A DNA stretch of 51,780 nucleotides. Origin: Roseburia sp. 1XD42-69. GTDB taxonomy: Bacteria; Bacillota; Clostridia; Lachnospirales; Lachnospiraceae. Under the pieces are notes generated by a model that worked only from the letters and a program-made list of their open reading frames with translations, ran no database searches and had not been told where the DNA came from. A program made the translations under genes and the position numbers. Shown piece by piece: positions 32,834-41,521 of the stretch (position 1 is the first letter of the stretch; each line of letters opens with the position of its first letter). The DNA lies in contig NZ_RAZG01000026.1 in the NCBI RefSeq assembly GCF_003612565.1, positions 1 to 51,780 of the forward strand. Direction: 5' to 3'.

Positions 32834-34276
32834 ATGAAAACACAGACTTCAATGAAAAACCGGCTGTATCTGCTCCTGGGGGTGTGCCTGATTCCCCTGA
32901 CCTGTATTATTGTGTACCTTCTGGTACTTGTGAACAGCTTTTCCCAGCGATACGATGCCATTGTGGCAAATATCACAAAAGCCAATACCTACAATATAGT
33001 ATTTAAAGAAGATATGGATTACCTTATGTACATAATTGTGGTAAATGCAGACCGGGCGGAGGAACTGGTGGATATTGAAAAGCCTCAGATTATGATTGAC
33101 GAGGCCAGGGATGCTTTTCTGGAACTATACGACAGTGCGGATTCCGACCGTGTGAAAAAGAGTTTAAAAAGCATAATAAAGAGCCTTAACATTTTAGAGG
33201 ACCGGGTGGCGGAGATTGAGGAGGACGCTTTAGTCAGCGGCTCCTATGATGTAAACATGGAAAGGCTTGATTTAAATGTGCGGGTATTAACGGATTTGAT
33301 TCAGGAACAGATTCAGGAATATATCTATTTTCAGGCCATTAACTTAGAGAAGCTCCGCCTTGGAATCCGCAGGGATGTGGTTCATGCAATCCTTGTGCTA
33401 AGCCTGGGCATGGGGGGGATATTCCTCATTGCTTTTACAGTAAGCGGAAAGATTATCCGCAGTATCACAAAGCCCATCCAAAAACTTTGCGTGGTGGCAA
33501 AACAGGCAGGACAGGGAAATTTTTCCGTGCGGATGGATGAGACGGGCACCTATGAACTTGCAGTGTTAAATGACAGCTTTAACCGAATGGTGCAGGAGCT
33601 TGACAAGCTGGTGGAAGATATCCGTGTGGAGCAGTTAAACTTAAGGGCTGCGGAGTTAAAGCTTTTGCAGGAGCAGATTAACCCCCACTTTTTATACAAC
33701 ACCTTAGACACCATTATGTGGCTGGCGGAGTCAAAGGATACGGAACAGGTGGTGAAGATGGTGTCCTCCCTGTCCGATTTTTTCCGCACCACACTTAGCA
33801 AGGGAAAAGATTTTATCACGGTGGAGGAGGAAAAAAAGCATATTAAGAGCTATCTGGAAATCCAGCAGTTCCGCTATCGGGATATTTTGGAGTATGAGAT
33901 ATGTTTTTCGGAGGAAATCTACCAGTATGAGATGTTAAAGCTGACCCTGCAGCCTTTGGTGGAGAACGCCTTGTACCACGGAATTAAAAACAAGCGTGGC
34001 CTTGGGCATATAAAGGTAACAGGAGAGAAAGAGGGGGAAAACCTCATATTTAAAGTGAGGGATAACGGAATCGGCATGACGGAGGAGAGAAGCAGGCAGG
34101 TGCAGCAGCTCATCCGGGGAGAGAAGCTTTCAGATAAGGAGTCCTCAGGCTTCGGCCTCTTTAACATTAATGAGAGAATACGCCTCCACTATGGCATGGA
34201 GTACGGCCTGACGTTAAAGAGTACATACCGGGAGGGGACAGAATTTCAGGTGAAAATACCCTGCGTAAAAAAATGA
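32834..34276 (+). CDS. YesM-type sensor histidine kinase
   Basis: 480 residues. Spans at about 10-30 and 185-205 flank an extracytoplasmic helical sensor (MCP-like four-helix pattern). A HAMP region (SITKPIQKLCVVAKQ) and a His_kinase domain follow with phospho-acceptor His285 in QINPHFLYNTL. The ATPase region has VENALYHGIKN, DNGIGM and SGFGLFNINERIRLHYG. Pair of the preceding YesN regulator. In related clostridial systems a sugar-binding protein complexes with the kinase's outer domain; the binding proteins here are candidates. Confidence 0.92.
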   Translation: MKTQTSMKNRLYLLLGVCLIPLTCIIVYLLVLVNSFSQRYDAIVANITKANTYNIVFKEDMDYLMYIIVVNADRAEELVDIEKPQIMIDEARDAFLELYDSADSDRVKKSLKSIIKSLNILEDRVAEIEEDALVSGSYDVNMERLDLNVRVLTDLIQEQIQEYIYFQAINLEKLRLGIRRDVVHAILVLSLGMGGIFLIAFTVSGKIIRSITKPIQKLCVVAKQAGQGNFSVRMDETGTYELAVLNDSFNRMVQELDKLVEDIRVEQLNLRAAELKLLQEQINPHFLYNTLDTIMWLAESKDTEQVVKMVSSLSDFFRTTLSKGKDFITVEEEKKHIKSYLEIQQFRYRDILEYEICFSEEIYQYEMLKLTLQPLVENALYHGIKNKRGLGHIKVTGEKEGENLIFKVRDNGIGMTEERSRQVQQLIRGEKLSDKESSGFGLFNINERIRLHYGMEYGLTLKSTYREGTEFQVKIPCVKK

Positions 34277-34360
34277 ACTTTTTTCGGAAAATATTATACT
34301 TTGTTCATGGTTTGTTCAAAATTTGATAAAAAATTGTACCAAAATCCAAGATAATTCTGT

Positions 34361-34388
34361 TTCACTTATGGGATAGAAAAGATATAAT
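34361..34388 (+). promoter_or_regulatory. Probable activator-dependent promoter of the ABC importer
   Basis: TATAAT at 34383-34388 with a poor -35 (TTCACT, 34361-34366, 16-bp spacer). The AT-rich upstream sequence contains repeated GTTCA (about 34303 and 34314) and one TTGTAC half-site (34334-34339), possible regulator contacts. Confidence 0.45.
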
Positions 34389-34447
34389 GTTTTCATCAGC
34401 TAAGGGGTGCCTTAGAAAAAATATTATAAGATGTGGAGGATTTTTGT

Positions 34448-35614
34448 ATGAAAAGAAAAATTGTTAGCGTATTAATGTGTGCAACTATGACAGCAGCTCT
34501 GTTCGCAGGATGCGGCGGCGGTGGAGATACTCAGGCAAGCGGCGATGCAGCTAAGACAGACGATGCAGCAAATGATGCAGCAGATGACGGGGCAAGTGAA
34601 GCAGCAGGGGATGACGCAGCAGCAGATGACGGGGCAAGTGAAGCAGCAGGGGATGACGCAGCAGCAGGCGGCAGCGACGGCGGCACAATCACCATCGGTT
34701 TTGCACAGGTTGGCCACGAGTCAGACTGGCGTACAGCATCTACAAAATCCTGTCAGGATGTGTTCTCTGCTGAAAACGGATATGATTTGCAGTTTGTAGA
34801 TTGTGACAATGATTCTGCAGCACAGATTGAGGCAGTTCGTGGATTTATCCAGCAGGCAGTAGATTACATCATCATCGACCCGATCGTATCCACAGGATGG
34901 GATACCGTACTTACCGAGTGTGAGGACGCAGGAATTCCTGTAATCATTATCGACCGTACCATTGATGATTCTGATAAATATGTTTCATGGGTAGGTTCCA
35001 ACTTTAAGACAGAAGGTCTTGCAGCAGGTGAGTGGTTAAAAGCTTATGCAGAGAATAAAGGCATCAGCGAGATTAACGCACTGGTTATCGAAGGAAGCAC
35101 AGGAGCATCCGCTACCATCGGACGTACCGAAGGATTTAAAGAGATTGCAGACGCAAACGGATGGACCATCGTAGATTCCCAGTCCGGTGACTTTACAGAG
35201 GCAGGCGGACAGGAAGTTATGGAGAGCTACATCAAATCCTATGAAGGAAAGTTTAACGTAGTTATCTGCCAGAACGATAACGAGGCATTCGGCGCTATGA
35301 CAGCTATGAAAAATGCTGGTATCGAGTACGGCGTAGGCAAAGACGTTATCTTAGTATCCTTTGACGCTTGTACCGCTGGTCTTGAGAAAGTTATGAGCGG
35401 CGACATCAATGCAGACTTTGAGTGTAACCCTCTGGCAGCTCCGGACGTAGAAAAAGTTATCAAACAGTTACAGGCTGGCGAGACACCGGAAAAAGAAGTT
35501 TACATGACAGAGCACTGGTATGTAAATGAGGATGTCCTTTCTTCCATCACAGTAAACGGCGAGGAGCAGGCACTTACTGTTGTAACACAGGAAATTATTG
35601 ACGCTCAGTACTAA
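34448..35614 (+). CDS. Furanose/pentose ABC transporter substrate-binding lipoprotein (YtfQ type)
   Basis: 388 residues. Lipobox LFAGC with Cys22, an Ala/Asp/Ser-rich acidic linker (about 24-78) with a duplicated 14-residue segment, then a type I binding-protein fold (TIGFAQVGHESDWR, DYIIIDPIVSTGW, SWVGSNF, GRTEGF, FECNPL). Similar to E. coli YtfQ, which binds galactofuranose and to a lesser degree arabinofuranose. The codon choice is more biased and less G-rich at third positions than its neighbours, consistent with high expression. First gene of the importer, with TGGAGG upstream. An upstream in-frame ATG at 34433 lies within the Shine-Dalgarno region and is rejected. Confidence 0.9.
   Translation: MKRKIVSVLMCATMTAALFAGCGGGGDTQASGDAAKTDDAANDAADDGASEAAGDDAAADDGASEAAGDDAAAGGSDGGTITIGFAQVGHESDWRTASTKSCQDVFSAENGYDLQFVDCDNDSAAQIEAVRGFIQQAVDYIIIDPIVSTGWDTVLTECEDAGIPVIIIDRTIDDSDKYVSWVGSNFKTEGLAAGEWLKAYAENKGISEINALVIEGSTGASATIGRTEGFKEIADANGWTIVDSQSGDFTEAGGQEVMESYIKSYEGKFNVVICQNDNEAFGAMTAMKNAGIEYGVGKDVILVSFDACTAGLEKVMSGDINADFECNPLAAPDVEKVIKQLQAGETPEKEVYMTEHWYVNEDVLSSITVNGEEQALTVVTQEIIDAQY
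34583..34666 (+). repeat. 42-bp tandem duplication in the binding-protein linker
   Basis: Two identical 42-bp units (34583-34624, 34625-34666) encode DDGASEAAGDDAAA twice, lengthening the linker between the lipid anchor and the sugar-binding domain. Confidence 0.9.
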
Positions 35615-35661
35615 TTAGAATATGTGGGAGCTCCACAGACGGAATAAGTTTGAGTGATTTC

Positions 35662-35691
35662 GAGGAGGAGGCTTTAAGTCTCCTCCTCTTT
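35662..35691 (+). promoter_or_regulatory. Attenuator-like hairpin between binding-protein and ATPase genes
   Basis: Perfect 9-bp stem GAGGAGGAG/CTCCTCCTC, 9-nt loop, then only three Ts. Probably a partial terminator or mRNA stabiliser giving excess binding protein over the ATPase. Confidence 0.65.
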
Positions 35692-35709
35692 AATGGAAAG
35701 GATGGTATT

Positions 35710-37230
35710 ATGGAAAATAATGTAGTACTGACCATGAGGGGGATTTCCATGACATTTCCAGGGGTGAAAGCTCTTGACAATGTGGATTTTACATTGCGGA
35801 AAGGTGAAATCCATGCGCTGATGGGGGAGAATGGTGCCGGAAAGTCAACGCTTATCAAGTGCCTTACCGGTATCAATGCTTTCGAGGCGGGGGAGATTCA
35901 TGTGGACGGCATAAACGGGCCTGTGGTAAACCATTCCACTTTAGACGCCCAGAAAAAAGGAATTTCCACTGTGTATCAGGAAGTAAACCTCTGCGGTAAT
36001 TTAAGCGTTGCGGAAAATCTGTTTATCGGCAGGGAGCCCAGAACAAAAATCGGAACCATTGACTGGAAAGCTATGGTGAAACGTTCCCAGAAAATTATGG
36101 CGGATCTTGATATGCCTGTGGATGTAAACCAGAATTTAGAGGAGTATTCCCTAGCGCTGCAGCAGATGATTGCCATTGCAAGGGCCGTGGATATGGACTG
36201 TAAAGTCCTGATTTTAGATGAGCCCACTTCCTCTCTGGACGACAACGAAGTGGAGAAACTCTTTAAGTTAATGAGGCAGCTTCGGGATAAGGGAGTGGGA
36301 ATCATATTTGTTACCCATTTCTTAGAGCAGGTGTACGCTGTGTGCGACAGAATCACTGTTTTGAGAAACGGTACGCTGGTAGGGGAGTATCCCATTGCAG
36401 ATCTTCCCAGGGTAAAACTGGTAGCGGCTATGATGGGTAAAGATTTTGACGATTTGGCAGCCATTAAGACAGATGAAACTACAGATTTTTCCCATGCGGA
36501 AGTATTAATTGAAGCCAAGGGATTAAGCCATAAGGGAACCATTAAGCCCTTTGACCTTACCATCCACAAAGGGGAGGTTGTGGGCCTCACAGGACTTTTA
36601 GGCTCCGGGCGAAGCGAACTGGCAAGGGTTATCTACGGTGCGGACAGAAACCAGACAGGAACCCTGAAAGTGAACGGAAAAGAAGTAAATATCAAAGCGC
36701 CCATTGACGCTATGAATCTTGGCATGGGCCTTTTGCCGGACGACAGAAAAGCGGAGGGTATTATCGGCGATTTGTCGGTGCGGGAGAACATTATCCTGGC
36801 CCTCCAGGCAAAACGGGGAATGTTTAAGCTGATTCCCATGCGGGAGCAGATTGCCCTGGCGGATAAATACATAGAGATGCTACAGGTGAAAACGGCAAGC
36901 CGTGAGACTTTGATTAAACAGCTCTCCGGAGGTAACCAGCAGAAGGTTATTTTGGGCAGATGGCTTGCCACAGACCCGGATTTCTTAATTTTAGATGAGC
37001 CCACCCGTGGTATTGACGTGGGAACAAAGACAGAGATTCAGAAGCTGGTGTTAAAGCTGGCGAAAGAGGGCAAGAGCCTTATCTTTATCTCCTCGGAGAT
37101 TGAGGAAATGCTTCGTACCTGCTCTAAGATGGGCGTATTAAGAGACGGGGCGAAAGTGGGAGAGATTACGGAAAATCTTACCCAGGAGACAGTGATGAAT
37201 GCAATCGCAGGAGGTGGTTCAAATGAGTAA
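35710..37230 (+). CDS. Sugar ABC transporter ATPase, two nucleotide-binding domains (YtfR/RbsA type)
   Basis: 506 residues with fused NBDs. NBD1 has Walker A GENGAGKST (39-47) and Walker B LILDEPTSSLD, with an atypical signature (EEYSLALQQM in place of LSxGQQQ). NBD2 has the degenerate Walker A GLLGSGRS usual in this family, signature LSGGNQQK and Walker B LILDEPTRGIDVG. Start at 35710, where AAAGGA precedes; the in-frame upstream extension runs through the hairpin and is rejected. It overlaps the next permease by 8 bp. Confidence 0.94.
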   Translation: MENNVVLTMRGISMTFPGVKALDNVDFTLRKGEIHALMGENGAGKSTLIKCLTGINAFEAGEIHVDGINGPVVNHSTLDAQKKGISTVYQEVNLCGNLSVAENLFIGREPRTKIGTIDWKAMVKRSQKIMADLDMPVDVNQNLEEYSLALQQMIAIARAVDMDCKVLILDEPTSSLDDNEVEKLFKLMRQLRDKGVGIIFVTHFLEQVYAVCDRITVLRNGTLVGEYPIADLPRVKLVAAMMGKDFDDLAAIKTDETTDFSHAEVLIEAKGLSHKGTIKPFDLTIHKGEVVGLTGLLGSGRSELARVIYGADRNQTGTLKVNGKEVNIKAPIDAMNLGMGLLPDDRKAEGIIGDLSVRENIILALQAKRGMFKLIPMREQIALADKYIEMLQVKTASRETLIKQLSGGNQQKVILGRWLATDPDFLILDEPTRGIDVGTKTEIQKLVLKLAKEGKSLIFISSEIEEMLRTCSKMGVLRDGAKVGEITENLTQETVMNAIAGGGSNE

Positions 37231-38290
37231 AGTGAAGAAATTAACAGGGATGCCTTTGTTCCTTCCGGTGTTTTGTATGCTTCTTGTGATGCTGGTAAAC
37301 GTTATCTTTGATGCGGCAAATGGGAATTTCCCCTTTAACTTTTTTACCATTTCCGTGAGAAACGGAGTGCTCTATGGCCGTCTCATAGATATTTTAAACA
37401 GGGGAAGTGAGATTGCCATATTGGCCATCGGAATGACTCTTGTGGTATCCTCCTCCGCAGGGACGGACATTTCCGTTGGTTCCGTTATGTCCCTGGCAGC
37501 GTCTTTCTGCTGTATGCTTTTGGCAGGTTACGGTGTGGCTTCCACCAGTGAACTTGCGATGCCTTTAATCGTGGGTGTGTTAGGCGGTATCTTAATGGGA
37601 TGTGTCTGCGGCGCTTTTAACGGATTTTTGGTGGCCTACTTAAATGTGCAGCCTATGGTGGCCACGCTGATACTGTTTTCGGCTGCAAGGGCTATCGGAC
37701 TTCTTCTCTGCAACAACTTAATCGTGTATGTGAGAAACGATTCCTTCGGATTCTTCGGAAGTTTCCTTGGGCCGATTCCCACACCTATTGTTGTGGCGGC
37801 TTTATGTATCCTTGTGGTATCTCTTCTCCTGCGCTACACGGCATTGGGACTTTACATCCAGAGCGTTGGTATTAATAAAAAGGCATCAAGGATTGCAGGA
37901 TTAAATTCCGCAAAAATTATTTTCCTCTGCTATATCGTCTGTGGCCTCTGTGCAGGAATTGCAGGAATCGTAGCTTCCTCCAGAATTACTTCCGCAGACT
38001 CCAACAATATCGGATTAAACTTTGAGCTGGATGCCATTTTGGCAGTGGCTCTTGGAGGAAACAGTTTAGGGGGCGGTAAATTCCGGCTGGCAGGCTCCAT
38101 TATCGGAGCTTACACCATCCAGGCAATTACCACCACATTATATGCATTGGGCGTGTCTACAGAGCAGGCTCCGGTGTATAAGGCTATCGTAGTAATTATT
38201 ATCGTAACGATCCAGGCTCCTCCTTTCAAGGCGTTTATGAAACGTATGTCTGCGAAGAGAGAATTGGCAAAAGGAGGTGCGGCAGCATGA
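37223..38290 (+). CDS. Sugar ABC transporter permease (YtfT/RbsC type)
   Basis: 355-residue membrane protein of the ribose/galactofuranose permease family with about 8-10 spans. Family motifs are GTDISVGSVMSLAA and, near the C-terminus, LDAILAVALGGNSLGGGKF. The ATG at 37223 is preceded by AGGAGG and overlaps the ATPase stop. It forms a heterodimer with the next permease, as expected for YtfT-YjfF pairs. Confidence 0.93.
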   Translation: MSKVKKLTGMPLFLPVFCMLLVMLVNVIFDAANGNFPFNFFTISVRNGVLYGRLIDILNRGSEIAILAIGMTLVVSSSAGTDISVGSVMSLAASFCCMLLAGYGVASTSELAMPLIVGVLGGILMGCVCGAFNGFLVAYLNVQPMVATLILFSAARAIGLLLCNNLIVYVRNDSFGFFGSFLGPIPTPIVVAALCILVVSLLLRYTALGLYIQSVGINKKASRIAGLNSAKIIFLCYIVCGLCAGIAGIVASSRITSADSNNIGLNFELDAILAVALGGNSLGGGKFRLAGSIIGAYTIQAITTTLYALGVSTEQAPVYKAIVVIIIVTIQAPPFKAFMKRMSAKRELAKGGAAA

Positions 38291-39300
38291 AAACAAAGAA
38301 AATAAACAGCAATACCCTTCTTTTGATTATTACCATCGCCCTGTTTTTTGTTATGTATCTGGCGGGCTGTGTGGTATACAGCGCTAAGGGTTTTACCCAT
38401 TTACAGACATTTTTAAATATTTTAATTAACAATGCAGGGCTTTTGTGTGTGACATGCGGCATGACCTGCGTTATGCTTACAGGGGGAATTGATATCTCTG
38501 TTGGTTCTCTCATCGCCTTAGACTGTATGTTTCTGGCCGTGGGAATGGAACGTTGGGGAATGAGCGCACCTCTATTGTGCGTGCTGGTGCTTGTTATCGG
38601 CATTGTATTTGGAATTGTCCAGGGATTCTGCGTGGGATATCTGCAGATTCAGCCCTTTATCGTAACTATGGCGGGGATGTTCTTCGGAAGGGGTATGACG
38701 GCGATTATCTCCACAGACCAGGTGTCCATCAGCAGCAATGAGTGGTTTGTGAACCTGGCAAATACCCGGATTTTCCTTCCCTTTGGGGCTTACACCAACA
38801 ATAAAGGGGTACTCCAGGTTCCCTACATTCGTATTACCGTTGTGGTGGCTTTGATTGTGCTTGTGGCAATCTTTCTTATGCTCCGGTATACAAAATTCGG
38901 GCGGAGCCTTTACGCAGTGGGAGGCAATGAGCAGTCCGCAGTTATGATGGGACTTAATGTGCCCATGACAAAGTTAAAAGCTTACGTCTTATCCTCTTTC
39001 CTCTGCTCTATCGGCGGTATCTGTTTCTGTTTAAATACCATGTCCGGCAATGTGCAGCAGGCGACAGGGCTTGAGATGGACGCTATTGCTTCTTCCGTTA
39101 TCGGCGGTACGCTCCTTACAGGAGGTGTGGGAAATGTTATTGGCTCCTTCTTCGGTGTATTGATTAACGGTACGATTTCCACTTTGGTTAAGACCAACGG
39201 AAAGCTCCTTAGCTCCTGGTCAAATATTGCGGTGGCAGCACTCCTTTGTTTCTTTATCGTGCTGCAGAGTATATTTGCAAATATAAAAGCAAAGAAATAA
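38287..39300 (+). CDS. Sugar ABC transporter permease (YjfF type)
   Basis: 337 residues, same family as its neighbour and overlapping its stop (ATGA). Motifs are GGIDISVGSLIAL and MDAIASSVIGGTLLTGGVGN. Two distinct permeases are characteristic of the YtfQRT-YjfF furanose importer, whereas most ribose systems use one, which supports a furanose ligand. Confidence 0.92.
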   Translation: MKTKKINSNTLLLIITIALFFVMYLAGCVVYSAKGFTHLQTFLNILINNAGLLCVTCGMTCVMLTGGIDISVGSLIALDCMFLAVGMERWGMSAPLLCVLVLVIGIVFGIVQGFCVGYLQIQPFIVTMAGMFFGRGMTAIISTDQVSISSNEWFVNLANTRIFLPFGAYTNNKGVLQVPYIRITVVVALIVLVAIFLMLRYTKFGRSLYAVGGNEQSAVMMGLNVPMTKLKAYVLSSFLCSIGGICFCLNTMSGNVQQATGLEMDAIASSVIGGTLLTGGVGNVIGSFFGVLINGTISTLVKTNGKLLSSWSNIAVAALLCFFIVLQSIFANIKAKK

Positions 39301-39316
39301 TAAAAAGATTTTTCTT

Positions 39317-39341
39317 AAGGGACTGTGGTTCACAGTCCCTT
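39317..39341 (+). promoter_or_regulatory. Hairpin after the importer genes
   Basis: Perfect 11-bp stem AAGGGACTGTG/CACAGTCCCTT with a GTT loop and no T run. It separates the importer from the third binding-protein gene, so likely processing or stabilisation rather than full termination. Confidence 0.65.
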
Positions 39342-39364
39342 GTCTGGCAGGAGGAAGGGATTAT

Positions 39365-40333
39365 ATGGGGAAAAGAATATGTTTATTGGGATGTGTTTTT
39401 CTCCTGCTGTCAGGCTGCGGCAGGGAGCAGGAACTTGAGAATCCTGCGTTTTTAGACACTACGGAGGAAAGTGAAAACCTGATAGTAGTGGGCCTTGCCC
39501 AGGTGGGTTCCGAGTCCGACTGGCGTCTGGCAAACACCCAATCTTATAAAGAGACGTTTACAGAGGAAAACGGATATTACCTGCTCTTTGAGGACGGGCA
39601 GCAAAAGCAGGAAAACCAGGTGAAGGCAGTGCGTAACTTTATTCTCCAGGAAGTGGATTATATTGTGCTTGACCCCATTGTGGAAACCGGGTGGGATGCA
39701 GTGCTTAAAGAGGCGAAGGATGCGGGGATTCCCGTGATTCTCTCCGACAGGTCTGTGCAGGTGGAGGATTCCGAACTCTATACCTGCTGGGTGGGCAGTG
39801 ATTTTAAGGCGGAGGGGGAGAAGGCCGGAATGTGGCTTTTGGATTATCTTAAGGAAAAGGATCGCTTGGAGGAAGAAATCCAAATTGTCACACTTCAGGG
39901 AACCCTTGGCTCCACAGCTCAGATCGGGCGGACAGAGGGATTTAACAGGGTTTTGGGAGACCAGGAAAACTGGGTGATGTTAGAGCAGCAGTCGGGAGAA
40001 TTTACTCAGGCAAAAGCGAAGGAAGTGATGGAATACTTCTTGAGAACATACCCGGATATTGATGTGGTAGTATGTGAGAATGACAATATGGCATTTGGAG
40101 CCATGGATGCCATGAGAGAGGCCGGAAAAAGTTTCGGGAAAAAGGGAGACATTATCGTTATCGCCTTTGACGCCACGGAGGCGGCTTTAGAAGCTGTGGA
40201 ACGGGGGGAAATCCATGTGGATTTTGAATGTAACCCTCTGCTTGGCCCGGTGGTGGATAAAACCATAAAAAAGCTGGAATTGGGCCAGAAAGTGGATAAA
40301 ATCCAATACGTGGAGGAGACATATTTTGATTAA
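39365..40333 (+). CDS. Third YtfQ-like sugar-binding lipoprotein
   Basis: 322 residues. Lipobox LLSGC with Cys18 and a short linker, then VVGLAQVGSESDWR, the YtfQ-like GQQKQENQVKAVRNF, DPIVETGWDAVLKEAKDAGIPV, CWVGSDF, GRTEGF and FECNPLLGPV. It is closer to E. coli YtfQ in the GQQKQENQ segment than its two paralogues. Its stop overlaps the start of the AraR-type repressor gene. It could be a second binding protein for the importer or a ligand presenter for the YesM kinase. Confidence 0.87.
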   Translation: MGKRICLLGCVFLLLSGCGREQELENPAFLDTTEESENLIVVGLAQVGSESDWRLANTQSYKETFTEENGYYLLFEDGQQKQENQVKAVRNFILQEVDYIVLDPIVETGWDAVLKEAKDAGIPVILSDRSVQVEDSELYTCWVGSDFKAEGEKAGMWLLDYLKEKDRLEEEIQIVTLQGTLGSTAQIGRTEGFNRVLGDQENWVMLEQQSGEFTQAKAKEVMEYFLRTYPDIDVVVCENDNMAFGAMDAMREAGKSFGKKGDIIVIAFDATEAALEAVERGEIHVDFECNPLLGPVVDKTIKKLELGQKVDKIQYVEETYFD

Positions 40334-41414
40334 GTTAAAGTATTTTCAGTTGACGGAGGATTTGAAAGGGCAGATATTGTCAGGACAGATTCTGCCCGGA
40401 GAAAAAATACCTTCCGAGAATACCTTGGCAAAGGAGTATGGCGTCAGCAGGCAGACCGTTCGGAAAGCCATTGCGATTCTACAGAGCCAGGGATATGTGT
40501 ATGCCCAGCACGGCAGAGGCACTTTTTGTTCAGAACTTGCGCGGCACATCCACAGTTCCAGAAATATTGCAGTGGTGACGACCTATCTCTCCGACTATAT
40601 CTTTCCCAGGGTGATACAGGGAATCGACGAGGTGCTTACCGGGGAAGGATACAGTATCATTTTAAAAAATACAAGGAATTCCAGGAGCAGGGAGGCCAGA
40701 TGTTTGGAGGAACTTTTGCAGAAGGATATCGACGGCATGATTATCGAACCCAGCAAGAGCCAGATATACTGCAGCCATACTGCGCTGTACCGGAAACTGG
40801 AGGAGTACCGGATCCCCTATGTGTTTATCCAGGGATGTTTTGAGCAGATGAGGGACAAGCCCGCAGTTTTAATGGATGACTGTAAGGGGGGATATCTTAT
40901 TACCAAATATCTTTTAGAGCTTGGGCATAAACATATTGTAGGGGTGTTTAAGGCAGATGATTCCCAGGGACAGCACAGGCATAAAGGGTATGTGAAAGCC
41001 TTGCAGGAGGCGGGGGTTTCCTACGACCCGGACAGGGTGGTGTGGTTTTACACCGAGGACCGGTCTATGCATCCCTATGAGAGGATTTGTCAGATGGCGG
41101 TGCAGGGGGAGCAGATGGACGGGGTTGTATGTTATAACGACCAGATTGCCTTAAAAGTCATCCATGCCTTAGAGGAGTGCGGGAAAAAGGTGCCGGGGGA
41201 TGTGTCTGTCACAGGATATGACAATTCTTATATGGCAAATGCCGGGGGAATTACCCTCACCACCATCACCCATCCCAAGGAGAAATTAGGGGAGATGGCG
41301 GCAGGGCTGCTTCTTTCCCTGATTCAGGAAAAAGAAATTTCCGGTGAGGGGAGGCGTGTGGTGATTGAGCCGGAACTTGTCATTGGAAATTCCTGTAAGG
41401 ACAGGAGAGGATAA
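40326..41414 (+). CDS. araR: AraR-like repressor: GntR HTH fused to a LacI-type sensor domain
   Basis: 362 residues, the known size of AraR. The N-terminal winged HTH of the GntR family (about 1-70: KIPSENTLAKEYGVSRQTVRKAI and the QGYVYAQHGRGTF wing) is joined to a periplasmic-binding-like effector domain (about 76-358: NIAVVTTYLSDYIFPRVIQG, GYDNSYMANAGG). AraR represses arabinose genes and is released by L-arabinose. The start is a TTG overlapping the upstream stop by 8 bp, with GGAGGAG 9 bp before. It is directly upstream of araA, with a palindrome at the araA promoter. Confidence 0.9.
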   Translation: MIKLKYFQLTEDLKGQILSGQILPGEKIPSENTLAKEYGVSRQTVRKAIAILQSQGYVYAQHGRGTFCSELARHIHSSRNIAVVTTYLSDYIFPRVIQGIDEVLTGEGYSIILKNTRNSRSREARCLEELLQKDIDGMIIEPSKSQIYCSHTALYRKLEEYRIPYVFIQGCFEQMRDKPAVLMDDCKGGYLITKYLLELGHKHIVGVFKADDSQGQHRHKGYVKALQEAGVSYDPDRVVWFYTEDRSMHPYERICQMAVQGEQMDGVVCYNDQIALKVIHALEECGKKVPGDVSVTGYDNSYMANAGGITLTTITHPKEKLGEMAAGLLLSLIQEKEISGEGRRVVIEPELVIGNSCKDRRG

Positions 41415-41442
41415 AAAGAAAATTTTTATAAAATATAAAAAA

Positions 41443-41477
41443 ACAACTTGTTAAGACATGTGTACAAGTTGTACTAT
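41443..41477 (+). promoter_or_regulatory. araA promoter with overlapping palindromic operator
   Basis: -35 TTGTTA (41448-41453), 18-bp spacer, -10 TACTAT (41472-41477). An inverted repeat ACAACTTGT (41443-41451) / ACAAGTTGT (41464-41472) spans the promoter, and GTACAA-G-TTGTAC (41462-41474) is a tight palindrome over the -10. B. subtilis AraR sites are built from TTGTAC/GTACAA halves, here in reversed order. Confidence 0.6.
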
Positions 41478-41521
41478 TGAAGTATCAAGTAAGGCAGTAA
41501 AGAGATGCAGGAGGGTAAAAA

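Noticed and set aside
39317-39341. Rho-independent terminator ending the importer operon
   Set aside because: Good stem but no T tract after it; kept only as a processing or stability hairpin.
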